Positions 1-8,734 of a stretch of 64,000 bases of DNA are shown here, in pieces. This stretch comes from Mucilaginibacter aquatilis (GTDB taxonomy: Bacteria; Bacteroidota; Bacteroidia; Sphingobacteriales; Sphingobacteriaceae), in NCBI RefSeq assembly GCF_009755275.1, contig NZ_WQLA01000003.1:62001-126000 (forward strand), written 5' to 3'. Below the pieces are notes generated by a model. That model searched no databases and was not told the DNA's origin. It saw nothing but the letters and a program-made list of their open reading frames with translations. The position numbers and the translations under genes are program-made. The number at the start of each line of letters is the position of its first letter. The stretch's first letter is position 1.

Positions 1-779
1 AGTTTAAAATCATCGGCACCCCAAATTTTAATGCTTTTATCCATACTGGCCGATGCAAAGTAAGGCTGAGTTGGGTGGAATAAAATATGGTTTACGGCAA
101 ACATGTGCGCCGCTACACTTTGCTTTAGTGATTGGGTAGCAATATCCCAAACTTTAATTTGAGCATCGCGTGCTCCGGAAATTAAGTGTTGCCCATCAGG
201 CGCGTGTTGAACCGTGAAAACGGCCATGTTATGGTCTTTAAGAGCGCCCAAATAACTGTAGTCAGATAGGTTATAAAGCTGCACTGAATTGTCGCGACAG
301 CCGAAAGCTACTTGTTTTTCATCGGGCGAAATGCTGATACTGCGAACCGTATCGTGTGATACCTGTATGGAATGAAGCAGCTGCAATGTGTTTAAATTCC
401 AAACGCTTACTTTACCATCTTCCGATGCTATTAGCAACTCCTTTTTGCCAGGCACCGATTTTATATCAAATATGGGCTTACCATGTTGTTTAAGCGTATG
501 GGTTACCCTTTGCTCAATAAAGTTGAATACCAGTACGTCGCCATTACGCATACCCGTAAACATTAAAGGATAACCTACCGGGCAATGAACAGCATAAACC
601 GAAGCAGTAACCGGAAACATAACTTTGATAAATGCCTGTTTTTCCAGGCTCCACTCCACCACACCTTTATCATTACCGGCACTAAATAATATACCTGGCT
701 TTTGAGAAAGTTCCAACGCAAAAATAGGGTTGCCGTGCCCGGTAAGTTCAAATGATTTTCTTACTTCCATAAGTCCCAT
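1..779 (-). CDS. WD40 repeat (beta-propeller) protein, C-terminus cut by window edge
   Basis: The reading frame starts at the ATG at 779 (another in-frame ATG is at 770) and runs off the left edge without a stop, so about 259 N-terminal residues are visible. They contain successive WD-type blades about 40 residues apart, each ending in a Trp strand: 'KGVVEWSL', 'GKVSVWNL', 'AQIKVWDI', 'KSIKIWGA', preceded by His-containing turns such as 'LKDHNMAVFTV' and 'VAAHMFAVNHI'. There is no signal peptide, so a cytoplasmic propeller that scaffolds protein contacts is expected. The specific partner cannot be told. It lies 56 bp downstream of hisIE on the same strand and could be cotranscribed with the his operon, but nothing links it to histidine synthesis. 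Confidence 0.8.
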   Translation of the reverse strand, partial: MGLMEVRKSFELTGHGNPIFALELSQKPGILFSAGNDKGVVEWSLEKQAFIKVMFPVTASVYAVHCPVGYPLMFTGMRNGDVLVFNFIEQRVTHTLKQHGKPIFDIKSVPGKKELLIASEDGKVSVWNLNTLQLLHSIQVSHDTVRSISISPDEKQVAFGCRDNSVQLYNLSDYSYLGALKDHNMAVFTVQHAPDGQHLISGARDAQIKVWDIATQSLKQSVAAHMFAVNHILFHPTQPYFASASMDKSIKIWGADDFK

Positions 780-834
780 TTTCCTGAGTGGAGTTTGTAT
801 TTAATAGTTACAGGGATTTAGTGCAATCATTCTC

Positions 835-1452
835 CTAAGATACTGTATGATCTGAGGACTTTGGGGCATGCCTGCCTTCCAGGTTTTTCGCAATAGTTTG
901 AATGTTCAAACCTTTTTCCCTAAGCAATACTAACAAGTGAAATACAAGGTCTGATGCTTCGTTTATAAGATCTGTTTCCGTTTCGGCAAGGGCAGCAATA
1001 ACGGTTTCAACGCCTTCTTCTCCAACCTTTTGGGCTATTTTATTTAAACCCTTTTTGCGAAGCTTATTAATATAAGATCCTTCTTGCGGATTGGTATAGC
1101 GATCTTCAATTATACTCTCCAACTCCAAAATGAAATTTTGGTTGTATGTTGTTTTAAAGCAACTACGTTCACCGGTATGGCAGGTTGGGCCATTGGGTTT
1201 GGATTTTATTAAAATGGTATCGTTGTCACAATCAATATGAATGCTTTTTACGTGCAAAAAGTTATTGCTGGTTTCGCCTTTGGTCCACAAGCGGTTTTTG
1301 GAACGCGAGTAAAACGTAACCACTTTGTCTTGTACCGTTTTATCATAAGCCTCCTGATTCATGTAGCCCAGCATGAGCACCTCTAAAGTTTGCTCATCCT
1401 GTATAACTACAGGTACCAATCCATCCGGCGATTTGGTAAAATCTATTTGCAT
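835..1452 (-). CDS. hisIE: Bifunctional phosphoribosyl-AMP cyclohydrolase / phosphoribosyl-ATP pyrophosphatase
   Basis: Steps 2 and 3 of histidine synthesis: hydrolysis of PR-ATP to PR-AMP and opening of the adenine ring. The HisI half (about residues 1-112) has the metal-site cysteines in the family pattern: Cys75 in 'CDNDTIL', Cys91 in 'GPTCHTG' and Cys98 in 'RSCF'. The HisE half (about 113-200) has the all-alpha 'KVGEEGVETVIAA' nucleotide-phosphate motif. 205 residues is the usual length for the fused enzyme, and no frameshift is seen. Last gene of the his operon; 171 bp separate it from hisF, mostly filled by a dispersed repeat (1516-1617). Confidence 0.96.
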   Translation of the reverse strand: MQIDFTKSPDGLVPVVIQDEQTLEVLMLGYMNQEAYDKTVQDKVVTFYSRSKNRLWTKGETSNNFLHVKSIHIDCDNDTILIKSKPNGPTCHTGERSCFKTTYNQNFILELESIIEDRYTNPQEGSYINKLRKKGLNKIAQKVGEEGVETVIAALAETETDLINEASDLVFHLLVLLREKGLNIQTIAKNLEGRHAPKSSDHTVS

Positions 1453-1515
1453 TTAAGTATGTATTTTAATCATGTTAAAGCCTCACGACTACAACATTAA
1501 TCTATTCAAATTATT

Positions 1516-1617
1516 ATTTGGGCGTTGACTATGCCCCGGGCTATTTGCTGCAAGTCCTCACTTCCCCAGGCTTCGTTCGGGGCTTTTCGCTTCTATCCCT
1601 AACGCAAACTGCTAATG
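1516..1617. repeat. 102-bp dispersed intergenic element, copy 1
   Basis: Occupies most of the hisF-hisIE gap. The same 102-bp sequence, inverted and about four-fifths identical without gaps, occurs at 45309-45410. Both copies begin 'ATTTGGGCGTTG', carry a 'CCCGGGCTAT' core and end 'TATCCCTAACGCAAACT.CTAATG'. Being inside the his transcription unit, this copy would be transcribed. It has no coding capacity. Confidence 0.85.
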
Positions 1618-1623
1618 GCAATA

Positions 1624-2412
1624 TTACCTAACCTCTATTTTATTCGCCCGCAACACATCCTTTAAATCAGGTATCAATATTTCCCCATAATGAAATACCG
1701 AGGCAGCCAATGCAGCGTCAACATTAGTTTGCTCAAATACATCAACAAAGTGCTGCATGCTACCCGCACCTCCGGATGCTATTACCGGAATATGCACGGC
1801 ATTATTAACCGTTTTAAGTAATGTGTTATCAAACCCGGCCTTAGTACCGTCATGGTCCATTGAGGTAAGCAGAATTTCGCCCGCGCCACGGCTTTCGGCT
1901 TCTTTTATCCAACTCAGGGTTTCAAGTTCGGTAGCTATACGGCCGCCGTTAAGGTGCACGATGTTTCTGTCGTCAATATGGCGGGTGTCAACCGCTACTA
2001 TAACAAACTGTACTCCGAATGCTTTTGCTAATTCGTCAATTAATTTTGGGTTACGCACCGCGGCCGAGTTAATGCTGATTTTATCGGCACCTGCGTTTAA
2101 TAGCGCATCGGCATCGGCAATTTCGTTAATGCCGCCGCCAATAGTAAACGGTATGTTTATTTGCCTTGCAACCGATTTTACCAGCTCAACCATGGTTTTA
2201 CGGCGTTCGTGCGTGGCGGTAATATCTAAAAACACCAGCTCGTCGGCGCCTTGCTGCGAGTAATTCCAGGCCAGTTCAACCGGGTCGCCGGCATCGCGCA
2301 GGTCAACGAAGTTCACACCCTTGACCGTGCGACCGTCTTTGACGTCGAGGCAGGGAACTATGCGTTTGGCAAGGCCGGAGGTGGGAAATGTAGTATTGTG
2401 TAATTGTTCCAA
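1624..2412 (-). CDS. hisF: Imidazole glycerol phosphate synthase, cyclase subunit
   Basis: Forms a heterodimer with HisH and uses the ammonia HisH releases to convert PRFAR into IGP and AICAR. It is a TIM barrel with the two catalytic aspartates in place: Asp23 in 'PCLDVKDG' and Asp141 in 'VAVDTRH', with phosphate-binding loops 'GGGIN' and 'ASGGAG'. Start is odd: the frame opens with TTG at 2412 and gives about 12 residues before the '[10 protein letters not shown]' where most homologues begin; no ATG lies between, so either the TTG is used or an internal non-ATG codon is. Preceded by a 144-bp gap holding a palindromic repeat. Confidence 0.95.
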   Translation of the reverse strand: MEQLHNTTFPTSGLAKRIVPCLDVKDGRTVKGVNFVDLRDAGDPVELAWNYSQQGADELVFLDITATHERRKTMVELVKSVARQINIPFTIGGGINEIADADALLNAGADKISINSAAVRNPKLIDELAKAFGVQFVIVAVDTRHIDDRNIVHLNGGRIATELETLSWIKEAESRGAGEILLTSMDHDGTKAGFDNTLLKTVNNAVHIPVIASGGAGSMQHFVDVFEQTNVDAALAASVFHYGEILIPDLKDVLRANKIEVR

Positions 2413-2441
2413 AGCTTTTTGTGCTTTATAAAAAATACAAT

Positions 2442-2525
2442 TGTCATTTCGAACGATAGTGAGAAATCCTGTTCATATTGCAAAGCTGTTCGCTTCAACA
2501 AGATTTCTCGTTCCTCTAAATGACA
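2442..2525. repeat. Imperfect palindromic intergenic repeat (GTCATTTCGA family)
   Basis: 84-bp imperfect inverted repeat between hisA and hisF. The outer arms are TGTCATTT (2442-2449) and AAATGACA (2518-2525); the inner arms read 'GAGAAATC' and 'GATTTCTC'. Related palindromes occur at 7620-7702 and 45214-45272. Transcribed with the operon, it would fold into a long hairpin. Confidence 0.8.
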
Positions 2526-2556
2526 GGTTGGATAGTGTGGTCCCTGTGGGACGCGT

Positions 2557-3306
2557 TTAAATAGATATCAATGACTTCAAATTCCAGTTTTTCACATCCT
2601 CAATAGTAATGCGATCCTCATAGATGGCTTTGCCTACTACGCAGCTTTCAACCTTAATTTTGCGTAACTCCTCAATATCGTTCATTGAACTTACACCTCC
2701 TGAGGCAATAAGTTTGATGAAAGGAGAGTGGTCGAGCAGCTTTTGGTAAAGTTCTACTCCTGCGCCGCCAAGTTTACCATCTTTATTAATGTCGGTACAT
2801 AGGAAACGGTAAAAACCTAAGTGCAGGCAACGGTCAACGTAGTCGATAAGTTTTATAGGGGAGCTTTCCATCCAGCCAGAGTATTTTATTACTTCGTCCA
2901 GTACGTCAATGGCTACCACAATTTTGTCGGCACATTTAGTGCTTCCGCACATTGCTTTGCTCAGTTCATCTAAAAAAGTAGGATTGCTGATGGCCTGTGT
3001 ACCAACAATAACGCGGGCTATGCCGGCATCGGTCAATTCCTGAACCTTTTCAATACTACGGATACCACCGCCGTACTGAATTTTCATGTCGGTTTTTTTG
3101 ATTACATCAAATAGGTATTGCTGGTTGCTGAAATCGCCTTTGGCGCCGTTCAGGTCAATAATGTGAATCAGTTCGGTACCTATCGACTGGTACTTATCGA
3201 TCATTTCTTCCAGGCTTACCTCGTAGTTGGTAACCTGGTTATAGTCGCCCTCGCGAAGACGAACAACCTTTTTGTTAAGAATATCGATAGCAGGAATAAT
3301 GTACAT
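2557..3306 (-). CDS. hisA: ProFAR isomerase (phosphoribosylformimino-AICAR-P isomerase)
   Basis: Amadori isomerisation of ProFAR to PRFAR, step 4 of histidine synthesis, in the cytoplasm. The barrel begins directly with 'MYIIPAID', placing the catalytic base at Asp8; the catalytic acid is Asp172 in 'CTDINKDG'. Phosphate loops 'YGGGIRS' (about 78-84) and 'ASGGVSS' are present. 249 residues is close to the family length. ATG start at 3306, three bases from the hisH stop, so the two genes are tightly coupled. Confidence 0.96.
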   Translation of the reverse strand: MYIIPAIDILNKKVVRLREGDYNQVTNYEVSLEEMIDKYQSIGTELIHIIDLNGAKGDFSNQQYLFDVIKKTDMKIQYGGGIRSIEKVQELTDAGIARVIVGTQAISNPTFLDELSKAMCGSTKCADKIVVAIDVLDEVIKYSGWMESSPIKLIDYVDRCLHLGFYRFLCTDINKDGKLGGAGVELYQKLLDHSPFIKLIASGGVSSMNDIEELRKIKVESCVVGKAIYEDRITIEDVKNWNLKSLISI

Positions 3307-3309
3307 GCT

Positions 3310-3900
3310 TTAAATTTTTGAAAAATTAGCTAAAAGTGTTTCGCCATACACGCCCGATTTTTCGGGGTGAAACTGAACACCGTAAAAGTTATTATGCCAA
3401 ATTGATGCCGAATAGGGCAAACTGTAATTTGTTGAGGCTAAAGTATATAATTCGTTGTACTCTATGTAATAAGAATGCACAAAATAAAAGTGTGCATCAT
3501 CAGGTATGTCTTTAAACAATGGGTTTTGTTTGTCTTGATGAACGCGGTTCCAGCCGGTGTGTGGTACCTTATAGTGCTCACTGTCTTTAAACCGCAGGGT
3601 TTTGTTTGGAAAGATGTGCAATAAGTTGGCATCACCTTCTTCAGAATATGCCGTCATCAATTGCATACCCACGCAAATACCTAAGGTAGGCTTTTGCAAC
3701 GCCTTAATGGCAGGCACCAATCCGGTTTGCTCCAGCTTACTCATGGCTGCCCCCGCATGCCCCACACCCGGAATGATATAACGGTCGTACTGAGCTAAAT
3801 CTTCCTCAGTGTGCACCATGCCATAGGCAAAACCCAACCTATCTAAAGCCGAGGTTAGCGAAAATATATTGCCGGCACCGTAGCGGATAATTCCTATCAT
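3310..3900 (-). CDS. hisH: Imidazole glycerol phosphate synthase, glutaminase subunit
   Basis: Class I glutamine amidotransferase that supplies ammonia to HisF. From the ATG at 3900 the protein is 196 residues and starts 'MIGIIRYGAGN', the normal beginning of HisH. A longer frame to 3924 adds 8 residues ('MGLVSQNI'), but those codons come from the palindromic repeat just upstream, so I prefer 3900. The triad is visible: Cys76 in 'LGICVGMQ', His178 and Glu180 in 'VQFHPEKS'. 3 bp before hisA. Confidence 0.94.
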   Translation of the reverse strand: MIGIIRYGAGNIFSLTSALDRLGFAYGMVHTEEDLAQYDRYIIPGVGHAGAAMSKLEQTGLVPAIKALQKPTLGICVGMQLMTAYSEEGDANLLHIFPNKTLRFKDSEHYKVPHTGWNRVHQDKQNPLFKDIPDDAHFYFVHSYYIEYNELYTLASTNYSLPYSASIWHNNFYGVQFHPEKSGVYGETLLANFSKI

Positions 3901-3907
3901 AATGTTT

Positions 3908-3990
3908 TGAGAGACAAGACCCAAGAAACAAGAGCTAAGATGAAAACTGTTTAGTTGTTTCGGCTCCTGGTTCTAATTTCTTGTCTCTGA
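3908..3990. repeat. Imperfect palindromic repeat (AGAGACAAG type)
   Basis: Fills the gap between hisB and hisH. Arms 'AGAGACAAG' (3910-3918) and 'CTTGTCTCT' (3980-3988) are perfectly complementary; the interior pairs imperfectly (GAGC near 3932 with GGCTC near 3962). Its left end overlaps the extended hisH reading frame. This is a different family from the GTCATTTCGA repeats. Confidence 0.65.
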
Positions 3991-3992
3991 GT

Positions 3993-5138
3993 TTAAAGTA
4001 CTCCCTTAGTACTTGGTAAAACCATATTATTTACATCGCGCCTTACGGCCATTTTTATGGCTTTGGCAAAGGCTTTAAATATAGCTTCTATTTTGTGATG
4101 TTCGTTATAGCCTTCGGCTTTTATGTTAAGGTTGCTTTTGGAAGCATCGGTAAACGACTTGAAAAAATGGTAGAACATCTCTGTTGGCATGTCGCCTACC
4201 TTTTCGCGTTTAAAATCGGCTTCCCAAACAATCCAGTTGCGGCCACCAAAGTCAATGGCTGCCTGGGCCAGGCAATCATCCATGGGAAGGCAAAAGCCGT
4301 AGCGCTCAATTCCGCGTTTGTTGCCTAGGGCCGTAGCCATAGCCTCGCCTAAGGCTATGCCGGTATCTTCAATGGTGTGATGCTCGTCTATGTGTAAATC
4401 GCCTTTGGCTACAACCTCAAGGTCAATGCTGCCGTGACGGGCAATCTGATCGAGCATATGATCAAAGAAATGCAGGCCGGTGTTTACCTTAGCCTCGCCG
4501 GTACCATCAAGATCTATTTTAATATAGATATCTGTTTCTTTGGTAGTGCGGCGGTGTTCAATAACACGCTTTCCCACTTTTAAAAACTCGTATATTTTTT
4601 GCCACTCAACCGTTTTTATGGCAACGGTAGCGTTTATGGCTTCTAGTTGTTCAACGGTAAATTCACCAGCACCCATGCCTAAGCCGCTGTTAAGCCAAAT
4701 GGATTTAGCGCCTAAGTTTTTAGCCAGTAATACATCGTTTAGGCGATCGCCAATTACAAATGAGTTTTCAAGGTCATACTTTTCGGTATCGAAGTACTGC
4801 GTCAACATAGCCGTACCCGGTTTGCGGGTAGGAGCACCGTCTATAGCAAAAGTGCGGTCGATGAAGGATGCGGCGAAGCTTACACCCTCGCCTGCAAAGG
4901 TTTTCATCACCAGCTCGTGTACCGAGAAGAAGTTTTCTTCGGGATGGGAAATGGTACCTAAGCCATCCTGGTTAGTTACCAGTACAAGTTCATAATCCAG
5001 TTCTTTTGCTATGCGTGGCAGGTAGGTGAGTGCGCCTGGATAAAACTCAAGCTTGTTGAACGAGTCTATTTGCTCATCGGCACACTCTTTAATCATGGTG
5101 CCGTCGCGGTCTATAAATAAAACTTTTTTTGCGCTCAT
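3993..5138 (-). CDS. hisB: Bifunctional histidinol-phosphatase / imidazoleglycerol-phosphate dehydratase
   Basis: Fusion of an N-terminal HAD phosphatase (about residues 1-165, step 8) and a C-terminal dehydratase (about 190-381, step 6). HAD motif I is 'FIDRDGT' with Asp10 and Asp12; motif III 'RKPGTAML' and motif IV 'VIGDRLND' follow. The dehydratase half has its metal ligands in '[13 protein letters not shown]' and '[10 protein letters not shown]'. The HAD half lacks the zinc-binding cysteines (CPxxx...CxC) found in enterobacterial HisB; the aligned stretch reads '[16 protein letters not shown]'. ATG overlaps the hisC stop by 4 bp (ATGA), indicating translational coupling. Confidence 0.96.
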   Translation of the reverse strand: MSAKKVLFIDRDGTMIKECADEQIDSFNKLEFYPGALTYLPRIAKELDYELVLVTNQDGLGTISHPEENFFSVHELVMKTFAGEGVSFAASFIDRTFAIDGAPTRKPGTAMLTQYFDTEKYDLENSFVIGDRLNDVLLAKNLGAKSIWLNSGLGMGAGEFTVEQLEAINATVAIKTVEWQKIYEFLKVGKRVIEHRRTTKETDIYIKIDLDGTGEAKVNTGLHFFDHMLDQIARHGSIDLEVVAKGDLHIDEHHTIEDTGIALGEAMATALGNKRGIERYGFCLPMDDCLAQAAIDFGGRNWIVWEADFKREKVGDMPTEMFYHFFKSFTDASKSNLNIKAEGYNEHHKIEAIFKAFAKAIKMAVRRDVNNMVLPSTKGVL

Positions 5139-6181
5139 TTAAAGTTAGTTAACGTATTAATGAGGGTGATATTTTCTTGAGGTGTACCAATAGTTATGCG
5201 TAAAGCTCCTTCACACAGCTCAACCTTGCTACGGTCGCGCACTATAATGCCGTGCTCAACCAGGTAATTGTAAATGCCCCTGGCATCGGTGGTTTTAACC
5301 AATATAAAATTAGCGTCAGATGGGTAAATGTCCACTACAAATTCAAACTCCTTTAGCTTGAGCACTAAATTATCGCGCTCGGTTAACGTTTCTTTTATCC
5401 AGCCATTAACCTGTTCTACGTTTTGCAAAGCTTCTAAAGCTAATTGTTGCGATGCCTCGTTAATGTTGTAAGGGGGTTTAACCTTATTCATTACCGCTAT
5501 GATTTCTTCACTGGCAAAGGCCATGCCTACGCGTAAAGCAGCAAGCCCCCATGCTTTTGAAAGGGTTTGCAGAACTACTAAGTTTGCATACTCTGTTAGT
5601 TCCTGAATAAAGCTTTTTTGACGGCTGTAATTAATATAAGCCTCATCAACAACTACTAAACCATTAAAGTTAGCCAGCAAGGTTTCGATATCTTCGCGGT
5701 TAATAGAATTGCCTGTAGGGTTATTAGGCGAACAGATAAAAATGAGCTTCGTGTTTTTATCGATAGCCTCGGCAATGCCTTCCAAATTAAGTTGATATTC
5801 CTCGGTGAGGTTAACCCGCTTAACGGCTATATCATTGATATTGGCGGATACCTCGTACATGCCGTAAGTTGGGGGCACTAGTATCACGTTATCCGCTCCA
5901 GGATTACAAAAAGAGCGGAACAGAATGTCAATAGCCTCATCGCTGCCATTGCCCAAAAATATATTACGAGCTGGAACGCCTTTAATTTCACTTAAACGCA
6001 TTTTAACGGCGTATTGAAGCGGATCTGGGTAGCGGTTGTAATCTTTATTTAAAGGTGAGCCAAATGCATTCTCATTAGCATCCAGGTAAACGCTGGCTTC
6101 GCCCTTAAACTCATCACGAGCCGATGAGTATGGCTTTAGGTTTTTTATGTTTTCCCGAAGGATATTGTTGATGTTAAACAT
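5135..6181 (-). CDS. hisC: Histidinol-phosphate aminotransferase
   Basis: PLP-dependent fold-type I aminotransferase converting imidazole-acetol phosphate to histidinol phosphate, step 7. The Schiff-base lysine is Lys209 in '[14 protein letters not shown]', the ring-binding Asp179 is in 'VVVDEAY', and substrate-binding 'SPNNPTG' (151-157) and C-terminal 'RITIG' are present. 348 residues is full length. It precedes hisB with a 4-bp overlap and follows hisD after about 100 bp. Confidence 0.95.
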   Translation of the reverse strand: MFNINNILRENIKNLKPYSSARDEFKGEASVYLDANENAFGSPLNKDYNRYPDPLQYAVKMRLSEIKGVPARNIFLGNGSDEAIDILFRSFCNPGADNVILVPPTYGMYEVSANINDIAVKRVNLTEEYQLNLEGIAEAIDKNTKLIFICSPNNPTGNSINREDIETLLANFNGLVVVDEAYINYSRQKSFIQELTEYANLVVLQTLSKAWGLAALRVGMAFASEEIIAVMNKVKPPYNINEASQQLALEALQNVEQVNGWIKETLTERDNLVLKLKEFEFVVDIYPSDANFILVKTTDARGIYNYLVEHGIIVRDRSKVELCEGALRITIGTPQENITLINTLTNFK

Positions 6182-6284
6182 TGTCTTTACTTCTTTTTCT
6201 CACTGCAAAAACTAAGTGAACTTTTATTACTAAAAGTAAAGTTTGAATAGCAATTGCTTATTCTTCGCAATGATGTCTTTTAAA

Positions 6285-7574
6285 CTATTGTTGCGTTCTT
6301 ACACTCACCGCATTCCTGTGCGCATGCAAACCCTCTAAATCGGCCAATATCTCCACATGCGGACCAATATTCTGAATGCCTTCTTTAGTTAAATGCTGAA
6401 ACGTAATCTTCTTCACAAAGGAATCTACCGATACACCCGAATAAGCCTTCGCATAAGCGCTGGTAGGCAGTGTATGGTTTGTTCCCGATGCATAATCGCC
6501 CACACTCTCCGGGGTTTGGTTTCCAAGAAATACAGAGCCTGCATTGATAATGCTGCCTGTAATTTGTTGCCAATTTTCGGTAGCCAGTATTAAATGCTCG
6601 GGAGCGTATTGGTTGCTGAACTGCATAGCCTCATCCAAACTGTTCACCACTACAGCGTAGGAATGTTCAATGGCTTTAGCGGCAATTTCGGCACGTGGAA
6701 GTACGGGTAATTGCTTTTGGAGCTGAAAAATGGTTTGTTCAACCAATGTAGCCGATGTGGCTACCAGTACCGCCTGACTATCAATACCATGTTCAGCCTG
6801 TGCCAGCAAATCGGCAGCTATGTAGGCAGGGTTAGCTGTTTCGTCGGCAATAACCAATACTTCTGAGGGGCCTGCCGGCATATCAATGGCCGTAATGGTT
6901 GTGCTTTGAATAATGGTTTTGGCCTTGGTTACAAACTGATTGCCCGGGCCAAATATTTTGTCAACCTTAGTAATGCTTTCGGTACCGTAAGCCATAGCGG
7001 CTATGGCTTGGGCGCCGCCAACAAGACAAATGCGGTCAACATCAAGTAACTGAGCAACGTAAGCTATAAAGGCGTTTACCTTACCATTTTTACCCGGAGG
7101 CGAGCAAACTACAATTTCTTTACAGCCTGCAATACGAGCCGGAATACCCAACATTAAAAATGTACTTGGTAAAACTGCCGTTCCGCCCGGAATGTATAAG
7201 CCAACTTTTTCAATAGGCCGTAATTCGCGCCAGCAAGTAACGCCGGGCATGGTTTCAACCTTATCTTCGGTTTTGAGCTGGCTCTCGTGAAACTTCCAGA
7301 TGTTTTTGTACGCTACCTCAAGGGCCGTCTTCTGTTCGGGTAAAAGGGCGGTGGCAATTTGTGCCAGTTCGGCTTTATTTAAATAAAGCTTATCAATTTG
7401 CACCTGATCAAACCGCTGGGCAAAATCAAACAGGGCACGGTCGCCTTGCTGTTGCACAGTGTCAATAATAGTTTCAACAACTGTACGTATTTCATTTGCC
7501 GCATCAACGTTGCGCTGCACAAGAGTATTAAGCTCGGCGGTAGTTAAATCGGCGTATTTATATGTTTTAAGCAT
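6285..7574 (-). CDS. hisD: Histidinol dehydrogenase
   Basis: Zinc enzyme performing the last two oxidations, histidinol to histidine, with NAD. Recognised from 'YIPGGTAVLPST', 'GPGNQFVTKAK', 'DMPAGPSEVLV', the zinc-ligand stretch 'AQAEHG', the catalytic Glu-His in 'YAPEHLIL', and 'GTNHTLPT' near the C-terminus. 429 residues is the normal size. ATG at 7574. A palindromic repeat sits between it and hisG. Confidence 0.96.
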   Translation of the reverse strand: MLKTYKYADLTTAELNTLVQRNVDAANEIRTVVETIIDTVQQQGDRALFDFAQRFDQVQIDKLYLNKAELAQIATALLPEQKTALEVAYKNIWKFHESQLKTEDKVETMPGVTCWRELRPIEKVGLYIPGGTAVLPSTFLMLGIPARIAGCKEIVVCSPPGKNGKVNAFIAYVAQLLDVDRICLVGGAQAIAAMAYGTESITKVDKIFGPGNQFVTKAKTIIQSTTITAIDMPAGPSEVLVIADETANPAYIAADLLAQAEHGIDSQAVLVATSATLVEQTIFQLQKQLPVLPRAEIAAKAIEHSYAVVVNSLDEAMQFSNQYAPEHLILATENWQQITGSIINAGSVFLGNQTPESVGDYASGTNHTLPTSAYAKAYSGVSVDSFVKKITFQHLTKEGIQNIGPHVEILADLEGLHAHRNAVSVRTQQ

Positions 7575-7619
7575 ATTATATAATAACTATTACCTGATGA
7601 TGAACAGCCCTGCATCGAT

Positions 7620-7702
7620 TTTGTCATTTGAATATCGAGGGTATCTTTTGAATTAATAAGCTAAATGCTTTGAAAGGATTTCTCGTCCCTCGAAATGACA
7701 AA
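7620..7702. repeat. Palindromic intergenic repeat (GTCATTTCGA family)
   Basis: 83-bp element in the hisG-hisD gap with perfect 10-bp terminal arms TTTGTCATTT (7620-7629) and AAATGACAAA (7693-7702). The interior pairs partly ('CGAGGG' with 'CCCTCG', 'ATCTTT' with 'AAAGGAT'). Same family as 2442-2525. It would form a large hairpin in the his mRNA after hisG. Confidence 0.8.
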
Positions 7703-7729
7703 GGGTTCTGGACTGTTTATCAGGTCGAT

Positions 7730-8581
7730 CTACAATATAATCTTCTCAATAGGCATTACTACAATGCCTTGTGCGCCGGCTTGTTTAAGCTGGCTTATGC
7801 GGCTCCAAAAGTCGCGTTCGGGTATCACGGTATGTACTGCAACCCAGTTTTCCTCAGCTAATGGAACCACTGATGGGCTTTTAACGCCAGGCAACAGCTC
7901 CAGTATTTTAGGCAAATTAGCACGCTCGGCGTTTAATACTACATACTTAGTCTCTTTAGCACGTAATACCGATTGTATACGCTGAATTAACTCCTGAATC
8001 AAATCATCATTTTCCGATCCGGGTCTGCCTATCATCACCGCCTCGCTCGACATTACATCGGCAAAAGGTCTTAGTCCGTTACTTTTTAACGTTCCACCAG
8101 TTGATACCAAATCGCAAATAGCATCACTCAATCCCAAACCCGGCGAAATTTCAACCGAACCTGATATGGTTCGAATTTCGGCGTTGATATTAAGGTTTTT
8201 TAAGTATTTGCTTAGGATGGCAGGGTAGGTGGTGGCTATAGAGCGGCCGTTGAGGTCGGTAACACTTTCGATGCTGGTATTGTTGGGTACTGCTATTTTA
8301 AGGGAGCATTTACCAAAACCCAGTCTTTGCAGGTAACTTACTTCAACTTCTGTTTCCTGTATTACGTTTTCGCCTACTATGCCAAGGTCGGCAATGCCAT
8401 CCTGTACGTATTCGGGTATATCATCGTCGCGCAAAAACAGTATTTCTAACGGAAAGTTAGATACCGGTGATATTAACGAGCTTTTGTAATTTTCGAAGTT
8501 AAGGCCGCAATTCTTCAGCAGCTCTACAGATTTTTCATTGAGCCTTCCAGACTTCTGGATAGCAATTTTAAGTGTCTTCAC
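7730..8581 (-). CDS. hisG: ATP phosphoribosyltransferase, long form
   Basis: Committed, feedback-inhibited first step: ATP plus PRPP to PR-ATP. At 283 residues it is the long, HisZ-independent form: catalytic lobes about 1-205 ('KIAIQKSGRL', 'RDDDIPEYVQDGIADLGIVG') and a C-terminal regulatory domain about 208-283 ('KYVVLNAERANLPKILELLPG'). The E-x-S-G-x-type PRPP loop is seen in 'CDLVSTGGTLKSNGLRP'. The start codon is GTG at 8581. No hisZ is seen nearby, consistent with the long form. It is the first structural gene after the leader peptide at 8650-8703. Confidence 0.95.
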   Translation of the reverse strand: MKTLKIAIQKSGRLNEKSVELLKNCGLNFENYKSSLISPVSNFPLEILFLRDDDIPEYVQDGIADLGIVGENVIQETEVEVSYLQRLGFGKCSLKIAVPNNTSIESVTDLNGRSIATTYPAILSKYLKNLNINAEIRTISGSVEISPGLGLSDAICDLVSTGGTLKSNGLRPFADVMSSEAVMIGRPGSENDDLIQELIQRIQSVLRAKETKYVVLNAERANLPKILELLPGVKSPSVVPLAEENWVAVHTVIPERDFWSRISQLKQAGAQGIVVMPIEKIIL

Positions 8582-8634
8582 AAAGTTGGGGGTATTAAAC
8601 TATAAAATAAACGGAGGTTTGTTATTTCACGTAG

Positions 8635-8688
8635 AAACATACATCAATATTATCGCCACAGGGGGCGATGGATATGCAGATGATGTTT
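8635..8688 (-). promoter_or_regulatory. Nested RNA stems of the his leader (candidate attenuator)
   Basis: Two stems can be drawn in the leader transcript. The inner one, ATCGCC (8664-8669) with GGCGAT (8652-8657) around a 6-base loop, covers the last codons of the leader peptide. The outer one pairs AAACATCATC (8679-8688), the Lys-His-His codons, with GATG-U-ATGTTT (8635-8645), 10 pairs with one bulged U. A ribosome stalled on the His codons would block the outer stem. I see no classic GC-stem plus U-run terminator before hisG; the AT-rich stretch 8597-8625 is the only candidate. Confidence 0.5.
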
Positions 8689-8703
8689 GTTGAAACCGTT
8701 CAT
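8650..8703 (-). CDS. hisL: Histidine operon leader peptide (17 aa, four His)
   Basis: ATG at 8703, TAA at 8650-8652; translation MNGFNKHHLHIHRPLWR. Four of the six residues 7-12 are histidine, which is far from chance, and the ORF sits between a good promoter (8735-8764) and hisG (68 bp downstream). By analogy with the His-rich leader peptides of enterobacterial his operons, ribosome stalling at CAT codons when charged tRNA-His is scarce would reshape the nascent RNA. What is seen: the ORF, promoter and two alternative stems. Inferred: the regulatory role. Too short to be called by routine ORF finding. Confidence 0.75.
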   Translation of the reverse strand: MNGFNKHHLHIHRPLWR

Positions 8704-8734
8704 TTTTAATAGCTAACGTTTTGATGAGCTGCCG

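Noticed and set aside
1757..2263. 168-codon plus-strand ORF antisense to hisF
   Set aside because: Lies wholly in an alternative frame of a well-recognised gene; the translation has no family features and the product is a Ser/Pro-rich shadow.
4540..4995. 151-codon ORF antisense to the hisB phosphatase half
   Set aside because: Alternative-frame shadow without recognisable features.
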